NCBI GenBank assembly: GCA_016292745.1
Contig: JAEDFO010000049.1
Location: forward strand, 1-18,503
Source of the DNA: Muribaculaceae bacterium
Lineage (GTDB): Bacteria; Bacteroidota; Bacteroidia; Bacteroidales; Muribaculaceae
Direction: 5' to 3'
DNA length: 18,503 nucleotides
Of the stretch, positions 1-8,408 are shown in pieces (the stretch's first letter is position 1; the number at the start of each line of letters is the position of its first letter). The notes below the pieces were generated by a model that did no database searches, was not told the origin of the DNA, and was given only the letters and a program-made list of their open reading frames with translations. A program made the translations under genes and the position numbers.

Positions 1-771
1 GCCGACGCCGAGGTGTTTGTCAGCAACGAGTACACCCGCATGAACCTAAACGGAAGCATGTCGGTGCTCCTTGGAGAGGTAGTGGTGCAAGCCCGCAAGA
101 AAAAGAAAGCAGAAGATGTGTTCCAAGCACTTGCTACCCGCACTTTCGACTACAAGGCATTTGAGACCGATGGCATGACATCCTACGCTGAGGTGCTTCG
201 GCGCATTGCCGGCATCATAATTTGGGAGGAGAAAGTGTTCTATCGCCGTTCGGCAGTGGCTTTCATGATTGACGGCACACTGTATGAGGACATCTTTGCG
301 CTTGGACCGGAAATGGGCGACTATGGCCGAGGCACTCCCGTACCGCTAAGCGAAATTGAGATGCGGGTGCCATTCAGCATCGTAAAGCGCATCGACTTCC
401 TACGCCCCAACGAGGCCGCCATGTTTGGCGTGAAGGCAGGCGGCGGACTGATTGCAATTGCCACCAAGGACGGCACCGAACTGCGATACACCGACAGCAA
501 CTACAACCTGAAGACCATCACCCCACTCGGATACCAGAAGCCGGCTGCATTCTACAGCCCACGATACGACGTCAACCAAGCCGGACCCGATGACGGTACC
601 GACTTGCGAAGCACCGTTTACTGGAATCCGAACGTGATAATCGAGGATGGCAAATCGCAGTTCTCATTCTTCGCCACCGACATTCCAGGCACCTCATACA
701 CCATTACAGTGGAAGGCCTCACCGACCAAGGCGAGATAATTGCCAAATCCGCCAAAATCCGGAAACAATAG
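1..771 (+). CDS. TonB-dependent-receptor plug-like protein, C-terminal part (5' truncated by window)
   Basis: The reading frame is open from base 1, so the gene begins upstream; 256 residues are visible before the TAG at 769-771. The middle of the fragment resembles a TonB-receptor plug domain: an opening LGEVVVQARKK stretch, an LRRIAG segment, an AFMIDGTLYED segment, a VKRIDFLRPNEAAMFG segment and a closing GGGLIAIATK. In SusC-type plugs the matching parts are the L.R.PGV, VDG, IERI.VL.G...A.YG and G.I.I.TK motifs. No 22-stranded barrel follows; instead there is about 100 residues with an immunoglobulin-like look (TVYWNPNVIIEDGKSQFSFF, then SYTITVEGL). This fits the large Bacteroidales surface proteins that carry a plug-like domain near the C terminus without a transporter barrel. 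The fragment gives no substrate. It converges on secA with a terminator between them. Confidence 0.65.
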   Translation, partial: ADAEVFVSNEYTRMNLNGSMSVLLGEVVVQARKKKKAEDVFQALATRTFDYKAFETDGMTSYAEVLRRIAGIIIWEEKVFYRRSAVAFMIDGTLYEDIFALGPEMGDYGRGTPVPLSEIEMRVPFSIVKRIDFLRPNEAAMFGVKAGGGLIAIATKDGTELRYTDSNYNLKTITPLGYQKPAAFYSPRYDVNQAGPDDGTDLRSTVYWNPNVIIEDGKSQFSFFATDIPGTSYTITVEGLTDQGEIIAKSAKIRKQ

Positions 772-784
772 TACTACAGAAACG

Positions 785-824
785 ACTGATGCCGATGACC
801 ATCGAGGACATCGGCATCAGTTTT
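785..824 (+). terminator. Intrinsic terminator downstream of the plug-like gene
   Basis: Perfect 13-bp inverted repeat at 785-797 and 809-821 (ACTGATGCCGATG and its complement) around an 11-nt loop, followed by TTTT from 821. It starts 14 nt after the stop codon of the + strand gene and ends 15 nt before the end of secA on the other strand. The T tract is on the + strand, so it mainly serves the upstream gene, although the stem is strong enough to slow transcription from both sides of this convergent junction. Confidence 0.85.
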
Positions 825-838
825 ATATTTCAGAGGCA

Positions 839-3800
839 TTACAAGCCTTTACCGCAACAGTTCTTGAACTTTTTGCCGCTGCCGCATGGACATGGGTCGT
901 TACGTCCCACTCTTGGAGCAGCCACAACAGGCGAAACCGGACCTTGAGGCGTATGCGACGAACGCATAGCCTGACGCTGGGCGTTCTGGCCAGGATAATC
1001 CTCCTTGTTGGTTTTATACTTACTGTAGTCCTGACGGCGTTCAGGCTCAGCGCGACGCACCTGCGCTTCGGGTTGCTCTTCGCGGACATTTATCTGACCA
1101 CGCATAAGCATTGATATGGCCTTGTCGTTCATCTTGTTCACCATATCCTTGAACAGGTTGAACGATTCGAGCTTGTAAATCAAGAGCGGGTCCTTCTGCT
1201 CGTAGCTGGCGTTCTGAACCGACTGGCGCAACTGGTCGAGGTCGCGCAGATGCTCTTTCCACATCTCGTCGATTGACATCAGCACCGAAGCCTTCTGCCA
1301 TGCCTTCACAATCGACTTGCACTGCGAGTCGTAGGCCTCGGTGATATCTACGGTGATGCCGTACAGACGGCGGCCATCGTTGATAGGCACACGAATCAAC
1401 CCCTTGGCATCCTGTTCCTCGACAATCTGCTTTATGACTCTGTAAGCCGACTCAGCCATCTTGTCGGTGCGAGCCTTGAATGCAGCCACAACAGCCTGAT
1501 AGAGCACGTCGATAAGGTCGTCGCCATCCTTCTGGCGATATTCATCCTCGGTGAGCGGCATCTCAATGGCAAATGTGCGCATAATGTCGAGCGACAGGTC
1601 GGCATAGTCGCCCTTGCTGCCATAAAGTTCAACTATCGACTCAATGCGGTCGTAGAACATATTGAGGATATCGATTCCAAGGCGCTCGCCCATAAGAGCG
1701 TGGTGGCGCTTGGTGTAAATAACGTTACGCTGAGCGTTCATCACATCGTCGTACTCGAGCAGACGCTTACGGATACCGAAGTTGTTCTCCTCCACACGTT
1801 TCTGTGCGGTTTCAATCGACTTGGTAACCATCGGCGACTCAATTCGTTCGCCATCCTTCAGACCCATCTTATCGAGCAACTTCACAGTGCGGTCGCCGGC
1901 AAACATACGCATTACATCGTCCTCAAACGATACGTAGAACACCGACGAACCCGGGTCGCCTTGACGACCGGCACGACCGCGGAGCTGACGGTCAACTCGG
2001 CGTGAATCGTGACGGGCAGTACCGATGATGGCCAAACCACCGGCATCGCGAACCTCTGGTGTAAGCTTGATGTCGGTACCACGACCTGCCATGTTGGTGG
2101 CAATGGTCACCATACCCTTGCGTCCTGCCTGTGCCACAATCTCGGCCTCCTGCTGGTGGCGCTTGGCGTTGAGCACATTGTGTGGTATGCCGCGCATGGT
2201 GAGCATACGGCTCAGCAACTGCGAAATTTCAACAGAAGTAGTACCCACAAGCACCGGGCGTCCCTTGGCCACAGTTTCCACAATTTCCTGAATAACAGCG
2301 TTGTACTTCTCCTTCATAGTCTTGTACACGCGGTCCTGCATATCGATGCGGGCAATAGGACGGTTGGTGGGGATGGTTACAACATCGAGTTTATAGATAT
2401 CCCAGAATTCACCTGCTTCGGTTTCGGCAGTACCGGTCATACCCGAAAGCTTGTGGTACATTCTGAAGTAGTTCTGCAGTGTGATGGTGGCAAAAGTCTG
2501 TGTAGCAGCCTGAACCTTAACATTTTCCTTTGCCTCGATGGCCTGGTGCAAACCGTCGCTGTAGCGGCGTCCCTCCATGATACGGCCGGTGCCTTCATCG
2601 ACAATCTTCACCTCGTTGTTGATTACCACATACTGCACGTCGTTCTCAAACAGAGTGTAAGCCTTAAGCAGCTGAATCACGGTGTGAACACGCTCCGACT
2701 TTATGGTGAATTCCTGCATAGCGGCCTCCTTCTTCTCGGCGATGACCTCGGCCGATTCGTTCAGGGCCGAAATCTCCGACAGCTGCGAGGTGATGTCGGG
2801 CAGCACGAAGAATTGCGGGTCGCCGGTGCGGCCGGCAAGCACGTCGTTACCCTTGTCGGTGAGTTCCACACTGTTGTTCTTCTCATCGATGATAAAGTAC
2901 AGCGGGTCGGTTACGATGTGCATATCGCGGCTGTTGTCCTGCATATAGAACGCCTCTGTTTCGAGCATCAACGGTTTCACGCCCTCTTGGCTGAGGAACT
3001 TGATAAGCGGCTGATACTTCGGCAGGCCCTTATAAGCACGGAACAACGACAGTGCACCTTCCTTGCGCACATTCTTATCGTCGCTGGCAATCTTCTGCTT
3101 GGCATCGGCAAGGAGCTCGGTTACGAGCTTTCGCTGAGCGTTGTACACATCGACCACGTTCTGCTTGTATTCCATAAACATCTGGTCGTCGCCACGTGGC
3201 ACCGGGCCAGAGATGATGAGCGGCGTACGGGCATCGTCGATAAGCACTGAGTCGACCTCATCGACAATGGCAAAGTTGTGCTTGCGCTGCACCAGTTCGG
3301 CCGGAGTCTGCGCCATGTTGTCGCGCAGATAGTCAAAACCGAATTCGTTGTTCGTACCGAAAGTAATGTCGGCATTATATGCGGCACGGCGCTCGGGGGT
3401 GTTAGGCTGTGTCTTGTCGATACAGTCAACCGATATTCCGTGGAACATATACAGCGGGCCCATCCATTCCGAGTCACGCTTGGCCAGGTAGTCGTTCACA
3501 GTAACCACATGCACACCGTTTCCGGTGAGAGCATTGAGAAACACCGGCAGCGTGGCCACGAGGGTCTTACCTTCACCGGTAGCCATTTCGGCAATCTTTC
3601 CTTGGTGAAGAACAATACCGCCGATGAGCTGCACATCGTAGTGCACCATGTCCCAAGTGATTTCGTTGCCACCGGCCATCCAATGGTTCCGGTAGATGGC
3701 CTTGTCGCCGTCGATGCTGAGGAAGTCCTTGCCATGCCCGGCAAGATAGCGGTCGAAATCGGTGGCAGTAACCTCGATGGTCTCATTCTCCTTGAATCGG

Positions 3801-4156
3801 CGAGCGGTTTCCTTCACGCAGGCAAACACCAGCGGAAGTTCTTCGTTCAACTTGTCTTCAAGGCGGTCGAGCACCTCTTTTTCAAGTTTGTCGATTTCAG
3901 TCCAGAGAGGTTCGCGCTTGTCGTATTCGAGGGTTTCGATTTCCTCTTTAAGTTTGGCAATACGGCCGCGCTGGTCGGCGACAGATTCCTGTATTCGAGT
4001 CCGTGCCTCGGTAATTTTTTGGCGCAGTTCGTCGTTGGATATGCCGAGCAATGATGGCTCAACGGCCTTAATCTGCTCAACGATAGGCATCAGCTTGCTC
4101 AAGTCGCGTTTCGACTTGTTACCGAACAATGCGCTAAGAAATGATGTAAATCCCAT
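839..4156 (-). CDS. secA: Preprotein translocase ATPase SecA
   Basis: SecA is the cytosolic motor that pushes unfolded preproteins through SecYEG using ATP. The protein is 1105 aa, about 200 longer than E. coli SecA, as is usual in Bacteroidota; extra length includes a charged coiled-coil-like insertion at about residues 55-100 and more sequence in the middle. Visible motifs: Walker A MATGEGKT (GEGKT at residues 194-198), the DEAD-type box DEVD at 299-302, the helicase motif IATNMAGRGTDI, and QLRGRAGRQGDPGSS near the end of the second ATPase domain. The C terminus has the SEC-C zinc motif with Cys1089, Cys1091, Cys1100 and Cys1101 (CPCGSGKKFKNCC), which binds SecB or ribosomes in other species. 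The ATG at 4156 gives a normal SecA N terminus (MGFTSFLSALFG). There is no Shine-Dalgarno sequence, which is normal for this phylum. Confidence 0.98.
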   Translation of the reverse strand: MGFTSFLSALFGNKSKRDLSKLMPIVEQIKAVEPSLLGISNDELRQKITEARTRIQESVADQRGRIAKLKEEIETLEYDKREPLWTEIDKLEKEVLDRLEDKLNEELPLVFACVKETARRFKENETIEVTATDFDRYLAGHGKDFLSIDGDKAIYRNHWMAGGNEITWDMVHYDVQLIGGIVLHQGKIAEMATGEGKTLVATLPVFLNALTGNGVHVVTVNDYLAKRDSEWMGPLYMFHGISVDCIDKTQPNTPERRAAYNADITFGTNNEFGFDYLRDNMAQTPAELVQRKHNFAIVDEVDSVLIDDARTPLIISGPVPRGDDQMFMEYKQNVVDVYNAQRKLVTELLADAKQKIASDDKNVRKEGALSLFRAYKGLPKYQPLIKFLSQEGVKPLMLETEAFYMQDNSRDMHIVTDPLYFIIDEKNNSVELTDKGNDVLAGRTGDPQFFVLPDITSQLSEISALNESAEVIAEKKEAAMQEFTIKSERVHTVIQLLKAYTLFENDVQYVVINNEVKIVDEGTGRIMEGRRYSDGLHQAIEAKENVKVQAATQTFATITLQNYFRMYHKLSGMTGTAETEAGEFWDIYKLDVVTIPTNRPIARIDMQDRVYKTMKEKYNAVIQEIVETVAKGRPVLVGTTSVEISQLLSRMLTMRGIPHNVLNAKRHQQEAEIVAQAGRKGMVTIATNMAGRGTDIKLTPEVRDAGGLAIIGTARHDSRRVDRQLRGRAGRQGDPGSSVFYVSFEDDVMRMFAGDRTVKLLDKMGLKDGERIESPMVTKSIETAQKRVEENNFGIRKRLLEYDDVMNAQRNVIYTKRHHALMGERLGIDILNMFYDRIESIVELYGSKGDYADLSLDIMRTFAIEMPLTEDEYRQKDGDDLIDVLYQAVVAAFKARTDKMAESAYRVIKQIVEEQDAKGLIRVPINDGRRLYGITVDITEAYDSQCKSIVKAWQKASVLMSIDEMWKEHLRDLDQLRQSVQNASYEQKDPLLIYKLESFNLFKDMVNKMNDKAISMLMRGQINVREEQPEAQVRRAEPERRQDYSKYKTNKEDYPGQNAQRQAMRSSHTPQGPVSPVVAAPRVGRNDPCPCGSGKKFKNCCGKGL

Positions 4157-4217
4157 AATATGTGGTAGTTATAAAATTAACTTATTAAGCCCGACATGGC
4201 AAGGCCATATCAAGGTG

Positions 4218-4250
4218 TAAAGATAGTAAAAAATGTTGTGAATTAGCCAA
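4218..4250 (-). promoter_or_regulatory. Possible promoter of secA
   Basis: On the minus strand, TATCTTTA (4225-4218) matches 7 of 8 positions of the Bacteroidota -7 box TAnnTTTG. An ATTG at 4250-4247 is a poor -33 match with a slightly long spacer of about 21-22 nt. It would give secA a leader of about 55 nt. The 114-nt gap to the upstream gene makes a promoter here plausible, but the boxes are weak. Confidence 0.35.
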
Positions 4251-4270
4251 TTATCGGTCAATAATCAGCA

Positions 4271-5872
4271 TCAGAACAGCCAAGGCTTGTGAGATGCAGC
4301 ATTAGGCGAACGGATGCGCAGCAACCGTGCCACAGTAGGCGACAGGAATGATGCGTCGACAACGCTCTTTATGCGCTGTGCCGGCACGCCGGGAGCCATG
4401 ATGAAAGCCGGAGTGTTGATGGCATTGTCGCGGATAAGCTTGCCATTGGCCGAGGCATTTGTATCGTTCTCCACAATCACCCAACCTGGTACGATGTCGA
4501 CGAAGATATCTCCGGCTGTTTCCGGCTTAATGGAGCGGTTGATGCTCAACGCTACGTCGGTAACGGGGTTGTTGATAACGTCCTCAAGCGAATATGCCGA
4601 CAGCACTCCGCTCATCTTGCGCATGAACTCGGCCGACTTGGCGCGCAGTTCTTCTATTTTGAGGTCGTTTTTCTTAATCAGTTCCTTGTTGAGGAAAAAC
4701 TGCTGGTTGTCGTACCCAATAACCCATTCACCGTTGCCGTAGATGGCCATCAGATACATGTTGAGGAGCGATTTTGCTCGTGCAACATAGAATTCGCCCG
4801 ATGGGATATTGAACTTCTCGTCGTCGCGACGGAAATCGTTGAAATAACCGGTTGAAGTGACAAAGACCAGGGCATTGCCACGTCCTACAGCCTTGTCGAT
4901 GGCGGCAAACAGGCGCGACAACTGTGCGTCGAGGCGCAAATACGAGTCCTGGAGCTCAATACGGAAATCCGGGTCGGAACCATATGAATACGGCGCCAAG
5001 GTGTACGATATGTTGAGCATATCGAGCTGTTTGCGAACACCCAGTGCAAGTGTTTGCAAATATGTGAGTGCCACGTTAGTAACTTCCTCGTTTACCAGCG
5101 CCGACTGCTTATAGGCGCGGAAACGATCTTTGTCGCCACGGCGATAGGTGTATTTGAATGGGTGGATGCTCCGGTGCATCGGGATGTCGATATACTGAGT
5201 GAGAGGCAGCATAGGCTTCCACGAGGCAGTGTCGAGGCGGTTAGCCAGCGAGCTGTTATAGTTTCGGAACGACATGAACTGGGGATAATCCTTGTAGAAG
5301 GTAGTTGTCGACCAGTTTCCGGTTACATCGTTAATCCAAGTGGCACTGTTGCCGGCATGGCCCGCCATTATTATCGACTGCTGGGCATCGGGGGCTATGG
5401 AATACACATATCCCAAGCCTCCGCTGGTTATGCGCACTTCGTCGGCTATAGTCGATACGGTGATGGCCTGTGGCGAGAATGTCTCGTTGGTGAAGTTGCC
5501 GATTTTCTTCGAATCGGTGAGCACTGGCACGGGAGTGCGCTTCTGCAGGTCGTAGATTGTTGAGCCTACTATGCCGTTGACGTTGGGATATGCACCGGTG
5601 AATATGAGTGCTGTGCTTGATGCAATGTCGGGATTGTAGATGCTGAAATCCACATTTTCAAAATAGGCGCCGTCGCTGATAAGTCGGTTGAAACCGCTGT
5701 CGGAGAAGCGTTGCTGCAGCAGTTCGATGTAGTCGCTTCGGAGCTGGTCGATAACGATGCCCACCACCAGTGTCGGGCGTCCGTTGGCACTCTGCGCCAA
5801 TGCAGTGAATGCCACCATCGACATAAGCATCGACGACATTATCCGGTTCATATTTCGTTTGCTTCTACGCAT
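4271..5872 (-). CDS. Secreted alkaline-phosphatase-superfamily protein, probably catalytically dead
   Basis: A 533-aa protein with an N-terminal signal peptide (basic start, hydrophobic MLMSMVAFTALAQS), so it acts beyond the inner membrane. The fold is that of the PafA/type I phosphodiesterase branch of the alkaline phosphatase superfamily: LVVGIVIDQLRSDY with the metal-ligand Asp42, the nucleophile-loop region SSTALIFTGAYPNVNGIVG at residues 85-103, and the ELQDSYLRLD helix at 306-315. Compared with PafA as I remember it, the other metal ligands are missing. The D..GH motif is replaced by TLAPYSYG (291-298), the DH pair by Thr341-Gly342, and the late His by the NGKL region (476-479). The nucleophile loop also seems one residue longer. 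I infer a non-catalytic or strongly altered enzyme. The start at 5872 overlaps the stop of the DUF4105 gene by 8 bp; the ATG at 5851 (MNRIMSS) is an equally good start. Confidence 0.8.
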   Translation of the reverse strand: MRRSKRNMNRIMSSMLMSMVAFTALAQSANGRPTLVVGIVIDQLRSDYIELLQQRFSDSGFNRLISDGAYFENVDFSIYNPDIASSTALIFTGAYPNVNGIVGSTIYDLQKRTPVPVLTDSKKIGNFTNETFSPQAITVSTIADEVRITSGGLGYVYSIAPDAQQSIIMAGHAGNSATWINDVTGNWSTTTFYKDYPQFMSFRNYNSSLANRLDTASWKPMLPLTQYIDIPMHRSIHPFKYTYRRGDKDRFRAYKQSALVNEEVTNVALTYLQTLALGVRKQLDMLNISYTLAPYSYGSDPDFRIELQDSYLRLDAQLSRLFAAIDKAVGRGNALVFVTSTGYFNDFRRDDEKFNIPSGEFYVARAKSLLNMYLMAIYGNGEWVIGYDNQQFFLNKELIKKNDLKIEELRAKSAEFMRKMSGVLSAYSLEDVINNPVTDVALSINRSIKPETAGDIFVDIVPGWVIVENDTNASANGKLIRDNAINTPAFIMAPGVPAQRIKSVVDASFLSPTVARLLRIRSPNAASHKPWLF

Positions 5873-7073
5873 ATCGTCTTATAAAGAAAAGGAAGTTGAA
5901 CTGCCTAAGAGCCAATGTTGCCATCAACGGATAGAATGCCACATTCCATTGCTGCGGCATGCACCATCCACAAATAATCAGCACCAACAGCAGTGCAAAG
6001 TTAATCATTTGATAGAAATACAAGAAACGCCACGAGCGTTTTACCCATAACAGTACCATCTGGACAAAATATAGCGGCGTTATCCACAGCCCCACATAGT
6101 TGGGCGATGTGGCAGCGTGCTGGGATACAAATATCAGGAAATACACCAGTAATCCGGCAATGCCGAAGAGCGCATACAGCACCGTGTCGAACACACGACT
6201 GATGCTCTTATGGCGCATATCGTGCAGCGTAACCGCCAATGCCAGCAAGAAGAGCAATATGGCGAAAAACAGCGGCTGCAGATACACCGGTGTGGGCGGC
6301 AGCAATGAGCCGGTTTCGGGACCGTCAAGAATAATGTCGGTGTGCGACACGAGGGGATGACGCTCGCCCTGGGCATCGACATATGTGGCACCGGCAAATG
6401 CTTTCATCAAATATATCGGAGCAAACTGTATATCGCGGTCGTTCATCGTAACATCGAGGTCGCGGCCCAGAGCCAAATCGATGCCGAACTGTTGCCATGC
6501 ATACGAGCTGTTGAAGTGATGCATCACATCGCGGAACGTACGGAGCGAATCGGTACGCTCACCGTAACTGATGCTGCCAAGAACGCTCTCCACAATATTA
6601 CGGGCCCGAGTGGAGCAATTATCGTAGATATAATTGTAGCAATAACCTCGATTTTGCGGCTGTGCATTGATGAGCAGGCGCTTCATAAGCGAGCGGGCTG
6701 CCGCCTCCGACAAATTCAGATGCTGCTCCACCACACGGGTGTGCTCGCGCCGATATTCGTCGAGCGCCATATCGAAATCATATCCGGCAAGGATGTATAT
6801 GGCTTCGCCCGTAACAAAACGGTACATGAAGTTTGGCGAATCGAAATCGAAAACACCATAGTTGAACATCACATCCCGCTCTCCGTAACGCACGCGCAAA
6901 GCTGTGTGGCCGTACAACTTATATATTTCCGGACCTGGATAACAGGTGATGAGGCTCACGCTTACCGAATCGAAATCGAGCGGCACCTGCGGCAACATGG
7001 CAGCCGACATAGGCCGGCTAAAGCCCACAAGCACCAGAAACGGCATCAATATGTATTTAATCAATCGTCTCAT
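5865..7073 (-). CDS. DUF4105 / Lnb-N-terminal periplasmic domain membrane protein
   Basis: A 402-aa protein with a signal peptide (MRRLIKYILMPFLVLVGFSRPMSAA), a periplasmic domain of about 240 residues, and a C-terminal block of about five hydrophobic segments from about residue 265 to the end. The periplasmic part has the hallmarks of the DUF4105/Lnb N-terminal family: TCYPGPEIYKLYGHTALR with His56, the FNYGVFDF segment, and YNYIYDNCSTR with Cys153. In Enterococcus Lnb, a homologous domain takes part in making lyso-form lipoproteins, and the His and Cys are the likely catalytic pair. In Bacteroidales the substrate is not established to my knowledge; acyl transfer or hydrolysis at the envelope is an inference. 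It is the first gene of a unit with the phosphatase-fold protein, whose ATG lies inside its last codons, so translational coupling is likely. Confidence 0.8.
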   Translation of the reverse strand: MRRLIKYILMPFLVLVGFSRPMSAAMLPQVPLDFDSVSVSLITCYPGPEIYKLYGHTALRVRYGERDVMFNYGVFDFDSPNFMYRFVTGEAIYILAGYDFDMALDEYRREHTRVVEQHLNLSEAAARSLMKRLLINAQPQNRGYCYNYIYDNCSTRARNIVESVLGSISYGERTDSLRTFRDVMHHFNSSYAWQQFGIDLALGRDLDVTMNDRDIQFAPIYLMKAFAGATYVDAQGERHPLVSHTDIILDGPETGSLLPPTPVYLQPLFFAILLFLLALAVTLHDMRHKSISRVFDTVLYALFGIAGLLVYFLIFVSQHAATSPNYVGLWITPLYFVQMVLLWVKRSWRFLYFYQMINFALLLVLIICGWCMPQQWNVAFYPLMATLALRQFNFLFFIRRYA

Positions 7074-7153
7074 CTTAAAATTATCCGCAAAATTACAACT
7101 TTACGGCCGAATATCGATAACATAGGCAAAAATAGTGCCAAAAACTTCACCGA

Positions 7154-7185
7154 TTTGGCTATGTCAAAGTTTTTGCGTTATATTG
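7154..7185 (+). promoter_or_regulatory. Possible promoter of the ArgE-like gene
   Basis: TTTG at 7154-7157 is followed after 20 nt by TTATATTG (7178-7185), which matches the -7 box TAnnTTTG at 6 of 8 positions. Transcription would start at about 7192, leaving a short leader before the ATG at 7209. The 135-nt gap is divergent, so promoters for both directions must sit in it; for the minus strand I only see an isolated TAATTTTG (7095-7088) lacking a -33 partner. Confidence 0.4.
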
Positions 7186-7208
7186 CAATACAAAAAAAAT
7201 GAGGGATT

Positions 7209-8267
7209 ATGGACGAACTGTTTTACGATGCCATCGATTTTCTTAAATGCCTGATATCAACACCGTCGACCAGCCGCGACGAAAGCCGCGCCGCCGACGT
7301 TGTGGAACGCTTCGTCAAGGCTGCCGGATTCGCTCCGATGCGCCACGGCTGCAATGTGTGGTGCTCGGCGACGACTTTTAATCCATCGCTCCCTACCATT
7401 TGGCTAAACTCGCACATCGACACCGTTAAACCTGCGGCAGGCTGGACACTCGACCCGTTCACGCCAACCGAAGCCGACGACCGCCTATATGGGCTGGGCT
7501 CCAACGATGCCGGCGCCTCGGTGGTGTCGCTCTTCGCTGCATTCCGTCACTTGGCCGAAACCGGACAACCATACAACCTGATTTTCCTTGCCTCGTGCGA
7601 AGAAGAGGTAAGCGGCCGCGGTGGCATAGAATCGATGATACAAATGCTCCCAAAAGCCGACCTGGTGGTGGTGGGCGAGCCCACTGGAATGCAACCAGCC
7701 GTTGCCGAGAAGGGGCTGATGGTGCTCGACGGCGAAATTGCCGGTGTTGCCGGGCACGCTGCCCGCAACGAAGGGGTGAACGCCATTTACCGAGCCATCG
7801 AGGTTATCGACACATTGCGCAACTTCAATTTCGACCGCATATCGCCAATGCTCGGTCCCATCAAGGTATCGGTAACGCAGATTGAGAGCGGTACGGCCCA
7901 CAATGTGGTTCCCGACCGTTGCCGCATTGTGGTTGACGTGCGCACCACCGAGGAATACTCCAACCAACAAACCCTCGACATCCTGCGCCAGGCTGTGCCG
8001 CAATGCACCCTCACCCCACGCTCTACACGTCTGAACCCGTCGGGGATATCGTCCGACCATCCTTTCGTGGCCCGCGCCGCAATGCTCGGTCTCGAGCCAT
8101 TCGGCTCGCCTACCCTCTCCGACCAGGCTCTCATTGCATATCCATCGGTGAAAATCGGTCCCGGACAGTCGTCACGCTCCCACACCGCCGACGAATACAT
8201 CGAGCCCGACGAGATACGCCGTGCCATTGCCACATACATAGCCTTGCTCGACAATCTGCGCCTGTAA
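7209..8267 (+). CDS. argE: M20-family deacylase, ArgE-like (N-acetyl/N-succinyl-ornithine or -citrulline)
   Basis: A 352-aa cytoplasmic M20 metallopeptidase of the arginine-pathway type that removes the N-acyl group from an acylated amino acid. Dinuclear zinc ligands and catalytic residues are visible: SHIDTVKP with His69 and Asp71, GLGSNDAGAS with Asp100, SCEEEVSG with the catalytic Glu131 and metal-ligand Glu132, GEPTG with Glu157, and SRSHTADEY with His325. His183 in GHAARNEG is the dimer-domain histidine. The length is that of the short Bacteroidota ArgE form. In Bacteroides the carbamoyltransferase of this pathway acts on N-succinylornithine, so the physiological substrate here may be an N-succinyl or N-acetyl citrulline rather than acetylornithine; the sequence cannot decide. 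It stands alone on its strand, not in an arg cluster, although argB lies about 5.5 kb away on the other strand. Confidence 0.88.
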   Translation: MDELFYDAIDFLKCLISTPSTSRDESRAADVVERFVKAAGFAPMRHGCNVWCSATTFNPSLPTIWLNSHIDTVKPAAGWTLDPFTPTEADDRLYGLGSNDAGASVVSLFAAFRHLAETGQPYNLIFLASCEEEVSGRGGIESMIQMLPKADLVVVGEPTGMQPAVAEKGLMVLDGEIAGVAGHAARNEGVNAIYRAIEVIDTLRNFNFDRISPMLGPIKVSVTQIESGTAHNVVPDRCRIVVDVRTTEEYSNQQTLDILRQAVPQCTLTPRSTRLNPSGISSDHPFVARAAMLGLEPFGSPTLSDQALIAYPSVKIGPGQSSRSHTADEYIEPDEIRRAIATYIALLDNLRL

Positions 8268-8319
8268 AACATTTTTCACACCGTCACCATGCCGCATTTT
8301 CATTTTTTATATCTCACCG

Positions 8320-8351
8320 TTTGAATGTTGTCGGCATTTCAATTATTTTTG
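8320..8351 (+). promoter_or_regulatory. Promoter of the mannosyltransferase-dihydroorotase operon
   Basis: TTTG at 8320-8323, a 20-nt spacer, then TATTTTTG at 8344-8351: a full match to the Bacteroidota sigma-ABfr consensus TTTG-N19/20-TAnnTTTG. Transcription would start near 8358, giving a leader of about 50 nt before the ATG at 8409. Confidence 0.75.
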
Positions 8352-8408
8352 CATAGATAAATATGTGCAATCCGATTCTACTGGCACTTAAAGCATAAAC
8401 TTACTTCA

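Noticed and set aside
2009..3250. 413-codon open frame on the + strand opposite secA
   Set aside because: It lies wholly inside secA on the other strand; its His/Leu/Val-rich translation is what the complement of a GC-balanced coding gene gives, and it shows no motif.
4196..4208. Small hairpin ATGGC-AAG-GCCAT in the secA leader
   Set aside because: Five base pairs with a 3-nt loop and no T tract; too small to distinguish from chance, though it lies in the secA 5' leader.
7088..7095. TAATTTTG on the minus strand before the DUF4105 gene as a promoter
   Set aside because: No -33 box at the right distance, and the start would fall only a few nt before the ATG.
6342..7202. 286-codon open frame on the + strand opposite the DUF4105 gene
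   Set aside because: Antisense shadow; no motif, and the minus-strand frame has a signal peptide, His/Cys motifs and membrane segments.
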